Source of the DNA: Roseiarcus sp963779095
GTDB taxonomy: Bacteria; Pseudomonadota; Alphaproteobacteria; Rhizobiales; Beijerinckiaceae
Reading direction: 5' to 3'
Assembly (NCBI GenBank): GCA_963779095.1
Contig: CAVZWU010000024.1
Location: 62,001 to 126,000 of the forward strand
Length of the DNA: 64,000 nt
Part shown: positions 35,010 through 43,847 of the stretch, piece by piece
How the letters are laid out: each line of letters opens with the position of its first letter
Position numbering within the stretch: position 1 is the first letter of the stretch
Notes under the pieces: model-generated
Database searches by the model: none
What the model was told of the DNA's origin: nothing
The model's input: the letters and a program-made list of their open reading frames with translations, nothing else
Program-made: the position numbers and the translations under genes

Positions 35010-36253
35010 TGAACGCGCGCGTGGCGGACGCGGATCTCGCGGCCGGCCGGCGGCTGATGGCCAGGCTCGAAGCGTTCGCGGACTTCACCGACGAGCCGCG
35101 GCGCCTGACGCGGCTTTTTCTCTCGGAAGCGCATCGCCGCGCCGCGCAGGCCTTCATCGGCTGGTGCGGCGAGGCGGGGCTCGAGGCGAAAATCGACGCG
35201 GCCGGCAATGTCGTGGCCCGCTACGAGGGCAAGCGGGCGGGCGCTCCGGCGCTCATGCTGGGCTCGCACATCGACACGGTGCGCGACGCCGGGCTCTACG
35301 ACGGAAATTATGGCGCGCTGGCGGCGCTTGCCGTCGTCGAAGCCTTAAGCGCGCGCGATGAGCGCCTCGATCACGCGATCGAGATCGTGGCCTTCGGCGA
35401 CGAGGAGGGCGTGCGCTTCCGCACCACGCTCACGGGCTCGCTCGCGCTCGCCGGAAATTATCCGGAGGACGCGCTCGACCAGCGCGACGCCAACGGCGTC
35501 TCGATGCGCGAGGCGCTGATCGCGTTCGGCGGCGATCCCGAACGTGCGCTCCTTCTTCGGCGCAAGGGCGTCGCCGCATTCGTCGAGGCGCATATCGAGC
35601 AGGGCCCGCGGCTCGAGGCGGAGGGGCTGCCGCTTGGCGTCGTCACCGCGATCAACGGCGCAACGCGGCTCGAGGTCGGCGTCGACGGCGTCGCGGGCCA
35701 TGCGGGCGCGACGCCCATGGGCCTGCGCCGCGACGCGCTGACCGCCGCGGCCGAGATGACGCTCGCCATCGAAGAGCGGGCGCGTCGCGAACCTGATCTC
35801 GTGGCGACCGTCGGACGGCTCGAAGCATGGCCCGGCGCGACCAATGTCATTCCCGGCCATGTGCAGTTTTCCATCGACATACGCGCCCCGGCGGACGCGA
35901 ACAGAGCCAGGGCGATCGCCGACATCGAGGCGCGGATCAGCGCCATCGCCGCGGCGCGGCGCGTCAGCACGAGCGTCGTCAAGACGCATGAAGCGAACGC
36001 TTTCGTTTGCGACTCAGGAATCATCGCCGGGCTCACGAAAGCGGTCGAAGCGGTTGGCGTTTCCCCCCGGCTCTTGCCTTCGGGCGCGGGTCACGACACC
36101 ATGGCCATGGGCAAGCTCTGTCCCGCCGGCATGCTGTTCGTTCGGTGCAAGGGCGGCGTCAGCCACAATCCGCTGGAATCCATCACGGTCGAGGACTGCG
36201 CAATCGGACTTAAGGCGCTCATCCAGTTTGCGCGCGACTTCCGCGCCAGTTAG
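35009..36253 (+). CDS. Allantoate amidohydrolase / N-carbamoyl amino acid amidohydrolase (M20 family)
   Basis: The product is 414 residues and intact. Metal ligands are visible: His in LMLGSHIDTVRDAG, Asp in YDGNYGALAALAVVE, Glu in VAFGDEEGVRFRTTLTGSLA, His in VEAHIEQGPRLEAEGLPLGV and His in CKGGVSHNPLESI. A dimerisation domain contains VAGHAGATPMGLRRDAL. In purine breakdown it would turn allantoate into ureidoglycine, CO2 and ammonia, consistent with the TGATG overlap with puuD. The related N-carbamoyl-L-amino acid hydrolases share these motifs, so the substrate is inferred from context. Confidence 0.87.
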   Translation: MNARVADADLAAGRRLMARLEAFADFTDEPRRLTRLFLSEAHRRAAQAFIGWCGEAGLEAKIDAAGNVVARYEGKRAGAPALMLGSHIDTVRDAGLYDGNYGALAALAVVEALSARDERLDHAIEIVAFGDEEGVRFRTTLTGSLALAGNYPEDALDQRDANGVSMREALIAFGGDPERALLLRRKGVAAFVEAHIEQGPRLEAEGLPLGVVTAINGATRLEVGVDGVAGHAGATPMGLRRDALTAAAEMTLAIEERARREPDLVATVGRLEAWPGATNVIPGHVQFSIDIRAPADANRARAIADIEARISAIAAARRVSTSVVKTHEANAFVCDSGIIAGLTKAVEAVGVSPRLLPSGAGHDTMAMGKLCPAGMLFVRCKGGVSHNPLESITVEDCAIGLKALIQFARDFRAS

Positions 36254-36280
36254 ATCATCGACATTCGAGGAGACGGACCC

Positions 36281-37591
36281 ATGAGCAAGCGCTTTTTCGG
36301 CGATATCGGCCCGGTGCGCTTTGAGGGGCTGAAAAGCGACAATCCCTACGCCTACCGGCACTACGACCCGTCCCACAAAGTGATGGGCAAGACGATGGCC
36401 GAGCATCTCAGGCCCGCCGTCTGCTACTGGCACAACTTCGCCTGGATGGGCACCGACATGTTCGGCGCGCCGACCTTCGAGCGCCCCTGGGACGGCGAGA
36501 CGATGAAGGGCGCGCGCGCGAAGGCGGACGCGGCGTTCGACATGTTCACGATCCTCGGCTTTCCGTTCTTCACCTTCCACGATCGCGACGTCGTTCCCGA
36601 GGGCGAGAACCTGAAGGAGTTCGGCCGCAATCTTGCGGAGATGACCGATCTGTTCGCCGAGAAAATGCAGAAGACCGGGGTGAAGCTGCTCTGGGGCACC
36701 GCCAATCTCTTCAGCCATCCGCGCTATTTGGCCGGCGCCGCGACCAATCCCGATCCGGACGTGTTCGCTTACGCCGCAGCGCAGGTGAAGAACGCCATCG
36801 ACGCGACGCACAAGCTCGGCGGCGCCAATTACGTGCTGTGGGGCGGGCGCGAGGGCTACGAGACGCTGCTCAACACCGACCTGCGTCGCGAGCAGGATCA
36901 GCTCGGGCGCTTTCTGTCGATGGTCGTCGAGTACAAGCACAAGATCGGCTACAAGGGCGTGATCCTGGTCGAGCCGAAGCCGCAGGAGCCGACCAAGCAT
37001 CAATACGATTTCGACGTCGCGACGGTGTTCGGCTTCCTGCAGCGCTTCGGGCTCGAGCGGGAGGTCAAGCTCAACATCGAGGTCGGCCATGCGGTGCTTG
37101 CGCACCATTCCTTCGAGCACGAGATCGCGCTCGCGGTCGCGCTCGGCATGCTGGGCTCGGTCGACGCCAACCGCAACGACTACCAGTCCGGCTGGGACAC
37201 CGACCAGTTCCCCAACAACGCAGCCGAGCTCGTGCCGGCGCTCTATTTCATCCTGAAGTCGGGCGGCCTCGGCGCGGGCGGCTTCAATTTCGACGCCAAG
37301 GTGCGCCGGCAGTCGATCGATCCGGAGGACCTGCTGCTTGGCCATATCGGCGGCATCGACGTCTGCGCCGCGGCGCTGGTCGCGGCTGCGCGCCTGATCG
37401 AGGACGGCAAGTTCGACGCCGCCCGCACCGAGCGCTACGCCGGCTGGGACAAGGCCGAGGCGAAGGCGATGCTGGCGAAAGGCGCGACGCTGGAATCGAT
37501 CGCGGCCCGCGTCGCCAAGGAGAAGATCGAGCCGAAGCCGAAGTCCGGCCGGCAGGAGTTCTACGAGAACCTGCTCAACCGCTATCTGTGA
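36281..37591 (+). CDS. xylA: Xylose isomerase
   Basis: The product is 436 residues and intact. It interconverts D-xylose and D-xylulose. It contains FFTFHDRDVVPEGENLKEFG (catalytic His-Asp), GGANYVLWGGREGYETLLNT, the metal-binding VEPKPQEPTKHQYDFDVATV, NIEVGHAVLAHHSFEHEIAL and SVDANRNDYQSGWDTDQFPN. The ATG at 36281 follows GAGGAGA. It is 27 bases downstream of the amidohydrolase, though functionally unrelated. No xylulokinase or xylose transporter is in the window. Confidence 0.96.
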   Translation: MSKRFFGDIGPVRFEGLKSDNPYAYRHYDPSHKVMGKTMAEHLRPAVCYWHNFAWMGTDMFGAPTFERPWDGETMKGARAKADAAFDMFTILGFPFFTFHDRDVVPEGENLKEFGRNLAEMTDLFAEKMQKTGVKLLWGTANLFSHPRYLAGAATNPDPDVFAYAAAQVKNAIDATHKLGGANYVLWGGREGYETLLNTDLRREQDQLGRFLSMVVEYKHKIGYKGVILVEPKPQEPTKHQYDFDVATVFGFLQRFGLEREVKLNIEVGHAVLAHHSFEHEIALAVALGMLGSVDANRNDYQSGWDTDQFPNNAAELVPALYFILKSGGLGAGGFNFDAKVRRQSIDPEDLLLGHIGGIDVCAAALVAAARLIEDGKFDAARTERYAGWDKAEAKAMLAKGATLESIAARVAKEKIEPKPKSGRQEFYENLLNRYL

Positions 37592-37811
37592 GGGCTCGCG
37601 CGTTCCGGCCGGCGGGGGACGCGCCGGCTCTAGCGGCATTTTTACCGGCGCCGCTTAATGGAATCAGAGGCTTACGACCCCGTTTACCGGCGCGCCCGAT
37701 TTTGGGCGCCTCGGGCCTGCGGACAAGAGACTTAGAACATATCTATGGTGTTATATAGCGCAAGGCGACGGCTTCTGTCTGACAGCAGATGGATCCGTGA
37801 CTGAGGGGGCC
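37592..37811. other. Intergenic region downstream of xylA
   Basis: No gene was found. It includes a GC-rich self-complementary tract (GCCGGC at 37609-37614 and again at 37625-37630) that may terminate the purine/xylA transcript, and an AT-rich stretch near 37738-37760 that may be the promoter of the next operon. Confidence 0.4.
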
Positions 37812-38224
37812 ATGCAGGAACATAGGACAGCGCGGCGTCGCGCCGCGATCGGGATCGTCGTCGCGCTCGGGCTCGAGGCGCAAGCCTCGGCCGCGCGAGG
37901 CCCGGCCGCCGGTGGTTGCGGGCGTCCATGGCATCGCGACAGGGATCGCCGCCTGCTGGCGTCCGCCGCACAGATACGACCAAGTCACCGTTCGCCTGAG
38001 TTTCACGCAGGACGGGCGCCGTCATCGGCGAGCCGAGAATCGTTTATGCGCAATCGAGCGGCGGCGGGGCGGACGACGCCGCGCTCTCCCAATCCATGCT
38101 GAAGGCGATCCGCGCCTGCACGCCGTTGCATTTCTCTCCGCAGCTTGGCTCGGCGATCGCGGGTCAGGTGCTGGATATTCGCTTCATCGGCCGCAATCGG
38201 GCGACCATCGTCGCCCCGCCGTGA
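37812..38224 (+). CDS. Secreted hypothetical protein with TonB/TolA-C-like domain (frameshifted)
   Basis: The joined product is about 137 residues. A basic N-terminus and hydrophobic signal (RRRAAIGIVVALGLEAQASA) lead to VVAGVHGIATGIAACWRPPH, VRLSFTQDG, then AVIGEPRIVYAQSSGG and MLKAIRACTPLHFSPQLGSA, ending DIRFIGRNRATIVAPP. The 'R-x-S-F-x-x-D-G' plus 'A-I-R-A-C-x-P' layout resembles the C-terminal domain seen in TolA-like proteins. At least two frame changes (near 37875 and 38013) are present. Its stop shares GTGA with the next start. Confidence 0.6.
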
Positions 38225-38385
38225 CGAACCCCTATCGGATCTGCCTGCGCCAGCGCCTCCCCGCGGATTCCGTTGAGATTGCGCGAATCGATTCACCGGA
38301 TTTTCGACGTCTCGCAGCGATGCTCGGAGCACCGGCGTCGCTCGAGCATGCGCGCCGGGCGGAGGCGCGATGCTTGGCCGGGTGA
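38221..38385 (+). CDS. Small protein, 54 residues, coupled to flanking genes
   Basis: The GTG at 38221 overlaps the upstream stop (GTGA), and its own stop lies 13 bases inside the next gene, the pattern of translationally coupled operons. It encodes NPYRICLRQRLPADSVEIAR and DSPDFRRLAAMLGAPASLEH. There is no signal or membrane segment. I do not recognise it. Overlap at both ends is the main support. Confidence 0.4.
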   Translation: MTNPYRICLRQRLPADSVEIARIDSPDFRRLAAMLGAPASLEHARRAEARCLAG

Positions 38386-38940
38386 TTTTCGTCGTGACGC
38401 TGGGCGTCGTGGCGGCGCTTTTGGGCTCCTTCTCGCTGCTGGACCGGCTGTCCGCCCGCGCGCCTGTCGCCGCCGCCGGGCCCGCTCCGGCCGCAGCCGC
38501 GGCCGACCCGCCCCCGACCGCCGGCCGCCGATCCGCCACGGCCCGCGGCCGCCGAGCCCGAGGCGTCCGGTTATCGCGAGGCCGCGCTGCAAGCTGACGG
38601 ACGCGGTCAATACGCGGCTGGCGTGCTGGTCAACGGGGTCCCGGTGCAGATGCTCGTCGACACGGGCGCAAGCGAAGTCGTCGTCTCCGCTTCAACCGCA
38701 GCGCGGCTGGGTCTCGTCCCGTCAAGGGGAAGCAAGCGCGTGATGCAGACGGCGAACGGCCGGTCGACCGCTTCGCTGACGATCTTGCGAACCGTCAGCC
38801 TTGACGGCCTCTATATGAACGACGTCGAGGCTCTCATCCTGGCGCCCGAGGCGGGCGACGTGAATCTGCTCGGAGCAAGCTTTCTCAAGCGCCTCAGCAG
38901 CGTCGAGCAGCGCTCAGGCATGCTGATCCTGCGCCAGTAG
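38370..38940 (+). CDS. Retropepsin-like aspartic protease (TIGR02281 clan AA family, frameshifted)
   Basis: The joined product is about 189 residues. An N-terminal membrane anchor (GRVIFVVTLGVVAALLGSFS) and an Ala/Pro-rich linker precede the protease domain: AAGVLVNGVPVQMLVDTGAS (catalytic Asp-Thr-Gly-Ala), VVVSASTAARLGLVPSRG, VSLDGLYMNDVEALILAPEA and NLLGASFLKRLSSVEQRSGM. One active site per chain means it must dimerise. It is anchored in the inner membrane, probably facing the periplasm. A frame change falls near 38520 in the linker. Confidence 0.8.
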
Positions 38941-38946
38941 GCGGCT

Positions 38947-40174
38947 TCAGGAGACGCGCACGAGCCGCGTCAGCTCGAACGGGATGTCGTAGCCGTCCCA
39001 GATGAAATCGAAGTCGAGCGCCGTCCCGACCGGCGCCCAGCGCGACACGCCCGGCCCCGCGCGGGTTGCCGCGACCGCTTCGATCGCGCCGCGCTCCCAG
39101 CCGAAATAGGTGATCGTCTGGTCGGCCTCCCGGATGAAGCCTGCGACCTCGGCGAGCGAGCGGACGAAGACGACGCTCAAGAATCCTCCGCCCACCCGAA
39201 TATCCTGGCGTTCGGCCGCGCTCGCGACGACGCTGGTCAGATTCGTGTTCCGCCAGTTGACCGACGAGGCGCGTCCGGTTCCCGCGGCGTAGAACGCAGC
39301 CGTCATCTTGCCGATCGCGTGTCCGACACGGGCCTTCGGATCGTCCATCGTCCATTCGAGCGCGGAAGCGTCGAGGAGACGCCGAACCGCGGCCGAATGC
39401 GCCGCGGCCTCGCCGACGACATAGAGCGCATGCGGCGACGAGCAGGCCATCTGGTCGAAGACGAACACGTCGTTGTGGAGCTTCTTGGCGAGCGCCCTTA
39501 GCGCAGGCTCGTCGAGCTTGTCGAGCGCGGCGCCGTTGATCGTCGAGAAGGAAAACCGGTCGCCGAACCAGATCGACTTTCCGCCGTTGCGCAAGGGCAG
39601 GGGGGCGAACAGCGCCACTTTGGCGTCGCCGCCCCAGACGACGCGGGCGTCGCTGAGCGCGGAGATTTTCGCGCCGAGGTCGCCCTGCGAGGGGTAGTGG
39701 ACGAAAAATTGCGACCGGTCTCCCGCAGCCTCGAGCTTTTCGAGAAAGAGATCGACGATCGCACGCATCTGCGCGCTGATCGCCTGCGGCAGGCGCACGA
39801 TATTGGCGTTGCCGGCTGAGATAGGCGAGCGCCCACGAGTAGAGAAACACCGTCTCGACATTCTGCGGCGGCAGATGAAAGACGAGGCCCCTCGGTCGCG
39901 CCAGCGCGTTTTCCGGCACGCGCGCCTTGAAACTCGCGGCGAGTTTCATGAGCGCGGCGCGGCGCGTCCAGAAGGCGAAATGAGCGGCGGGCCCGGAGGC
40001 GGCCGCTCTGCGCGGTCCGAGAAGGGCCTCAGCCACGCTTGCGACCAGGTCGATCCGCTCGGGCGCGAATGGCGCCGCGAGGCTTTGGCGGGCGGCGTCG
40101 AGCCTCGTAAGAAGCGCGCTCTCTTCGACCGCGGCGTCACGCTGCGCCGGCGCTGTAGGCGAGCACGTCGGTCA
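38947..40174 (-). CDS. LuxC-like acyl-CoA/acyl-enzyme reductase (frameshifted)
   Basis: The joined product is about 408 residues. The aldehyde-dehydrogenase fold includes LVFHLPPQNVETVFLYSWAL, the NADPH-binding AGNANIVRLPQAISAQMRAI, VVWGGDAKVALFAPLPLRNG, and FVFDQMACSSPHALYVVGEA with the nucleophile Cys. The end is SRWAPVGTALDFDFIWDGYD. LuxC reduces acyl groups handed over by LuxE to fatty aldehydes. Frame changes occur near 40145 and 39817, both removable by one-base edits. The ATG is at 40174. It ends 7 bases from the convergent protease gene. Confidence 0.83.
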
Positions 40175-40491
40175 TGATGATGTCCTCAATGTGAGTACGA
40201 GGCCACATCGATCGTCATTGCGAGGAACGCAGTGACGAAGCAATCCATCCCCGAGGTTTTGCGCAGGGCGCGGCGCTCCTTGCCCCGGGCGCCAATCTTG
40301 CTCACCGCCCGGAGCGAGCCCGGCCCCGCTTCGGGGGATGGATCGCTTCGCTCCGCTCGCAATGACGGGCTCCCCTCGCTAGCCGTGAGCACGTCGTCGT
40401 GAGGATGCCCCCTAGTAGACGCGGTCATTGGAACGCGTCGCCGCGATCCATCCCTCGAGGTTACAAGGCGCCGCCCCTTCTCGCGCACGGC
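40175..40491. other. Intergenic gap between luxE-like and luxC-like genes
   Basis: No gene was found. Most of it is a palindromic intergenic repeat (40214-40366). The rest may carry a separate promoter for luxC. Confidence 0.5.
40214..40366. repeat. Palindromic intergenic repeat (CGTCATTGCGAG... type)
   Basis: CGTCATTGCGAGGAACGCAG (40213-40232) with GAAGCAATCCATCCCC is mirrored by GGGGGATGGATCGCTTC (40334-40350) and GCTCGCAATGACGGGC (40356-40371). Outer arms pair as CGTCATTGCGAG with CTCGCAATGACG. This is a widespread alphaproteobacterial intergenic repeat family. Confidence 0.7.
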
Positions 40492-41551
40492 TCATGCGGC
40501 GATCACGTCGCTGCAGCCCCTCAGCTCCGTCTTCGGGGCGCGGCCGACGACCCGGATCGCCTTGCCGAAGCGGCCGCCCGCGCCAGCGTCGACCGTCTCC
40601 ACGACGCCCATGTCCTCGGTCAGCACGCTATGGCCGGGATAGGATCGCGGGCAGGAGCGAAACGACCTGGATGACGCCCTCTTCCCCGACCTCCGCCGGC
40701 TCCCAGCTATGCGGCCTTCTCACGATGATGTCGGTGAAGTTGGGCGGATAGAGCAGCCCGTCCGGGCCTTCGATGAAGACCGAGCCGATCTGCTCGACGA
40801 AGCCATAGAAATTGAAAATGTTCGTGAGGTTGAACCGCCGCTTGAGCGCGGCGCGGAACTCGGCGTTGGAAACCTTCTGCGCCTCGAGCTTTTTCCATCC
40901 GCCCGAATGAATGAGGATCGCGTTCGAAAGATCGATCTCGCCATCGGCGAAGGCCCGATAGAGCTTGTCCCAGACGAGGAAGGTGAAGCCGAAGATGAGG
41001 AACGGCTCGCGGCCGTTCGCGCGGGCGAAAGTTCTCGACGAGCTCCTTGTCCAGATCTAAGTTGCCGAATCGAGCGCGAAGGCTGTTTTCGCGCCGAACT
41101 TCATCATGCCCAGAACGCCGCCGCCGCGCGCGGTCAAGTCCGTCGGCTTGATCACGTCCTTGGTGTCGATCGCCAGGAACGGCAGGCGGCGGCTTCCAAG
41201 GATGGGGCGAAACGACGCCACCAGGGCTTCCGACTGACGCCGCGCCGTCTCGTTGTCGATGACGATGCGGCTCGTTCGCTGTCCCGTGGTGCCGCTCGAG
41301 CGCATGACCATCGCGGGCAGTGTGGTGCTCTTCAGCTCCATCTCCTTGAACAGGCTGACCGGCAGATAGGGAACCTCGGCGATCGAGCCGTAGGTCTTCA
41401 GGCCGCCCCAGGCCGCGTCGAGGATGCGCGCGTATTCCGGGCTCTTCTCGTAGTGATGGCGCGTGAGCTCGTTCAGCCCTTCGAGCAGAAGCGGCTCCTT
41501 CTCGGATTGCTTCAGCGAATAAGGCTGCTGCTCCAGGAGACGCTCAAACAC
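40492..41551 (-). CDS. LuxE-like acyl-protein synthetase / ligase (frameshifted)
   Basis: The joined product is about 352 residues. The N-terminus has NELTRHHYEKSPEYARILDA and VPYLPVSLFKEMELKSTTLP, and the ATP-binding loop is MRSSGTTGQRTSRIVIDNET. It continues FGFTFLVWDKLYRAFADGEI, SGGWKKLEAQKVSNAEFRAA, FNFYGFVEQIGSVFIEGPDG and RRPHSWEPAEVGEEGVIQVV. LuxE activates fatty acids as acyl-AMP and passes them to LuxC. Three single-base insertions (near 41052, 41022 and 40641) interrupt the frame. Its start overlaps the stop of the upstream AMP ligase by 8 bases. Confidence 0.82.
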
Positions 41552-43016
41552 TCACCAGATCCTTCAGTCGCGCGTAGTCGATCTTGCCGCTCGCCGCGCG
41601 CGGGATCTGGACGATCTTGCGCAGGGCGAAGCTCGACGACGGCACCTTATATGTGTCGGCGAGCTCGCGGATGCGAGACTTGAGCGCGGTTTCTGATTCC
41701 TGCTCGTGCGCGACGACGATCTTCTCTCCAAGATCAAGACAGGCGACCGGGCAGACGGGGTTAAGCTCCTGTTCGATTTCGTCCAGGCCGAGGCGGTATC
41801 CCGCGATCTTGGCGAAGCGCTTGGTGCGGCCGGTGAGGTAGAGAAATCCATCGGCGTCGAGCCGCCCAAGATCGCCGGTTTCGAGGCGCCCCATCATCTC
41901 GTCGCCCTTGCCGAGATCGGACCTGGACATGGCGTAGCCCAGCATGACGTTGGGGCCTTCGTACACCACCGTCCCGATGGTGTCGGCCGGCGCCGGCGCG
42001 CCGCTCTCGTCAAGGATGGAGAGCCGCCCGCCGGCGAGCGCTGCGCCGACCGACCCGGATTTTGTGGCAAAGTCGGCATGCTGCAACGTCGTCATGCGCG
42101 GCGAGGCCTCGGTCTGTCCGTACATGACGAAGAACTGGCCGCCGCGCTGCGCGGCCCATTCGTGGATCTTCTTCTGAATGCGGAGATCGAGCGCGCCGCC
42201 AGCCTGCGTGAACACTTTGACCGAATCCGGCGCAAGCCCCGAGCCCAGGCGCGCCAGCGCGGCATAGTGGAAGGGAACGCCGGGGAAATGCGATCCGCCG
42301 GCGCTTCCGATCTTCGACCAGAAACTCGGCGAGGTGATCGAGTTGTTGACGAGACAAATCCTGCTGCCCGCCACGAGGTGCGAGGTGACAATGGAAAGCC
42401 CGTAGGAATAATGCAGGGGCAGATGGGCGACACCAACGCTGCGTTCGTCGATGGCCAGCGCCTCTGCGATCTGGCGTGCGTTGGCGACAACGGCGTCGCG
42501 CGAAAGCCGCACATATTTCCGGCTGCCTGTCGTTCCCGAGGTGGAGAGAAGCAGCCCCAGAGGCGCATATATCTCGACCGATGGACGCTCGGCCTTGGTT
42601 GCGATCCATTCGATGGCGCCCGCGCGGGATTCCGCCGAATCCAAGGCCCCTGCGGCGTCGGTGACAGCGCGCAGTTTTTCGCCAAAATCGCGCGACCCGA
42701 GGATCAAGTCCGGCTGGTAGGCTTCGACTAGACTTCTCAGAACCTCTTCAGGCGCCGCCGGATCGATCAGCGCGGTCGCGTGACCGGCCGCGGCCGCGGC
42801 GAGCAGTCCGATCACAGTTTCCGAATTGAGGCCGCACAAGAGAAAGACGAGCAGCTTTTGCCCGGAGGCGATCTTGCCGGCAAGATCAAGGCTGGCGGCG
42901 CGGATCTCCGCGCGGGTGAGCCACGTCTGGCCGCGGTCGTCATAAATCGCCGGCGACGCCTCGAGCGGCGCGATCAGGGGAAGCAGTCCCCCACAGGACG
43001 GGTCCAGGTCGCTCAT
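41544..43016 (-). CDS. AMP-dependent acyl ligase / acyl-CoA synthetase (ANL family)
   Basis: The product is 490 residues and intact. ANL motifs: P-loop LLLSTSGTTGSRKYVRLSRD (A3), GVPFHYAALARL, AGGALDLRIQKKIHEWAAQR, the A5 motif MYGQTEASPRM, the A7/A8 region ETGDLGRLDADGFLYLTGRT and the C-terminal Lys motif PRAASGKIDYARLKDLV. It adenylates an acid (acyl, aryl or amino acid) and loads it on CoA or a carrier. No carrier protein gene is visible in the cluster. The C-terminal domain is short but complete. It lies between the SDR and luxE-like genes, overlapping the latter. Confidence 0.9.
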   Translation of the reverse strand: MSDLDPSCGGLLPLIAPLEASPAIYDDRGQTWLTRAEIRAASLDLAGKIASGQKLLVFLLCGLNSETVIGLLAAAAAGHATALIDPAAPEEVLRSLVEAYQPDLILGSRDFGEKLRAVTDAAGALDSAESRAGAIEWIATKAERPSVEIYAPLGLLLSTSGTTGSRKYVRLSRDAVVANARQIAEALAIDERSVGVAHLPLHYSYGLSIVTSHLVAGSRICLVNNSITSPSFWSKIGSAGGSHFPGVPFHYAALARLGSGLAPDSVKVFTQAGGALDLRIQKKIHEWAAQRGGQFFVMYGQTEASPRMTTLQHADFATKSGSVGAALAGGRLSILDESGAPAPADTIGTVVYEGPNVMLGYAMSRSDLGKGDEMMGRLETGDLGRLDADGFLYLTGRTKRFAKIAGYRLGLDEIEQELNPVCPVACLDLGEKIVVAHEQESETALKSRIRELADTYKVPSSSFALRKIVQIPRAASGKIDYARLKDLVSV

Positions 43017-43062
43017 GGCGTCGTCGACCGCGATTGACCCATCGGCGCTGTTTCAGCGCCCG

Positions 43063-43812
43063 TCAAATGACGAGCCCGCCGTCAATTCCGATGACCTGCC
43101 CGGTCACATAGGACGAAAGGTCGGAAGCGAGAAACAGGATCGTATTGGCGACGTCCTGCGCGCTCCCGATCCGGCACATCGCGATCTGGGACTCGAGGCT
43201 TTTGCGCTTGTCCTCGGGGATGGCGTTGATCATCGAAGTCTGAATGAGGCCCGGCGCCACGGCGTTGACCCGGATGTTCATCGGCGCGAGCTCCTTGGCG
43301 GCGGAAAAAGTCACGCCAATGACGGCGGACTTCGTCGCGGAATAGACGGTCTGGCCGCTGTTCCCCCTTCTGCCGACGATCGACGAGACATTGATGATCG
43401 ATCCGCTCTTGCGCCTCGTCATCAGGCGAGCAGCGAGTTGGGTTATTTTTATCAACCCGATGACATTAACGTCGAACAATTCCTCGATCTCGGCGTCCGA
43501 GATCATGCCGATCAGTTTGTCGCGAAGGATGCCGGCGTTGTTGACCAGGATGTCGAGGCGCTTCTGCTTCATCGCGGCCTGGATGAGCGCCGTCGCCGTG
43601 GCGCTGTCCGCAACCGAGCCGTAAACTGCGCTCACCCGCTCGGGATAGGCCTGCTCCAGTTCCGCGAAGCTCGCCGACGCCTCGCTCGAGGCGCGCGCGT
43701 TGAGCACCACGTTGCAGCCCGCTTTGAGCAGGCTCTCGGCGGCGGCCCTTCCGATGCCGCGGGACGCGCCGGTCACGATGGCCACGCGGCCGCTGAGATC
43801 GATTACGGTCAT
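43063..43812 (-). CDS. SDR-family 3-oxoacyl reductase (FabG-like)
   Basis: The product is 249 residues and intact. The NADP-binding motif is IVTGASRGIGRAAAESLLKA, then LDILVNNAGIL, the catalytic Ser in IINVSSIVGRRGNSGQTVYS and Tyr-x-x-x-Lys in YSATKSAVIGVTFS. The C-terminus has VNAVAPGLIQTSM and SSYVTGQVIGIDGGLVI. Similarity is greatest to FabG-type 3-oxoacyl-ACP reductases. In this cluster it likely reduces a beta-keto or aldehyde intermediate of the acyl product made with LuxC/LuxE. Confidence 0.9.
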   Translation of the reverse strand: MTVIDLSGRVAIVTGASRGIGRAAAESLLKAGCNVVLNARASSEASASFAELEQAYPERVSAVYGSVADSATATALIQAAMKQKRLDILVNNAGILRDKLIGMISDAEIEELFDVNVIGLIKITQLAARLMTRRKSGSIINVSSIVGRRGNSGQTVYSATKSAVIGVTFSAAKELAPMNIRVNAVAPGLIQTSMINAIPEDKRKSLESQIAMCRIGSAQDVANTILFLASDLSSYVTGQVIGIDGGLVI

Positions 43813-43847
43813 CGGTTTTGCAAGTCAGCTCGAGCTGGCGATCAGAT

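Noticed and set aside
33716..35269. 517-residue minus-strand frame
   Set aside because: It is antisense to puuD; no family features.
36014..37639. 541-residue minus-strand frame
   Set aside because: It is antisense to xylA and the end of the amidohydrolase gene.
40175..40491. CRISPR-like or coding content in the luxC-luxE gap
   Set aside because: The repeats are a single palindromic intergenic repeat, not regularly spaced, with no frame.
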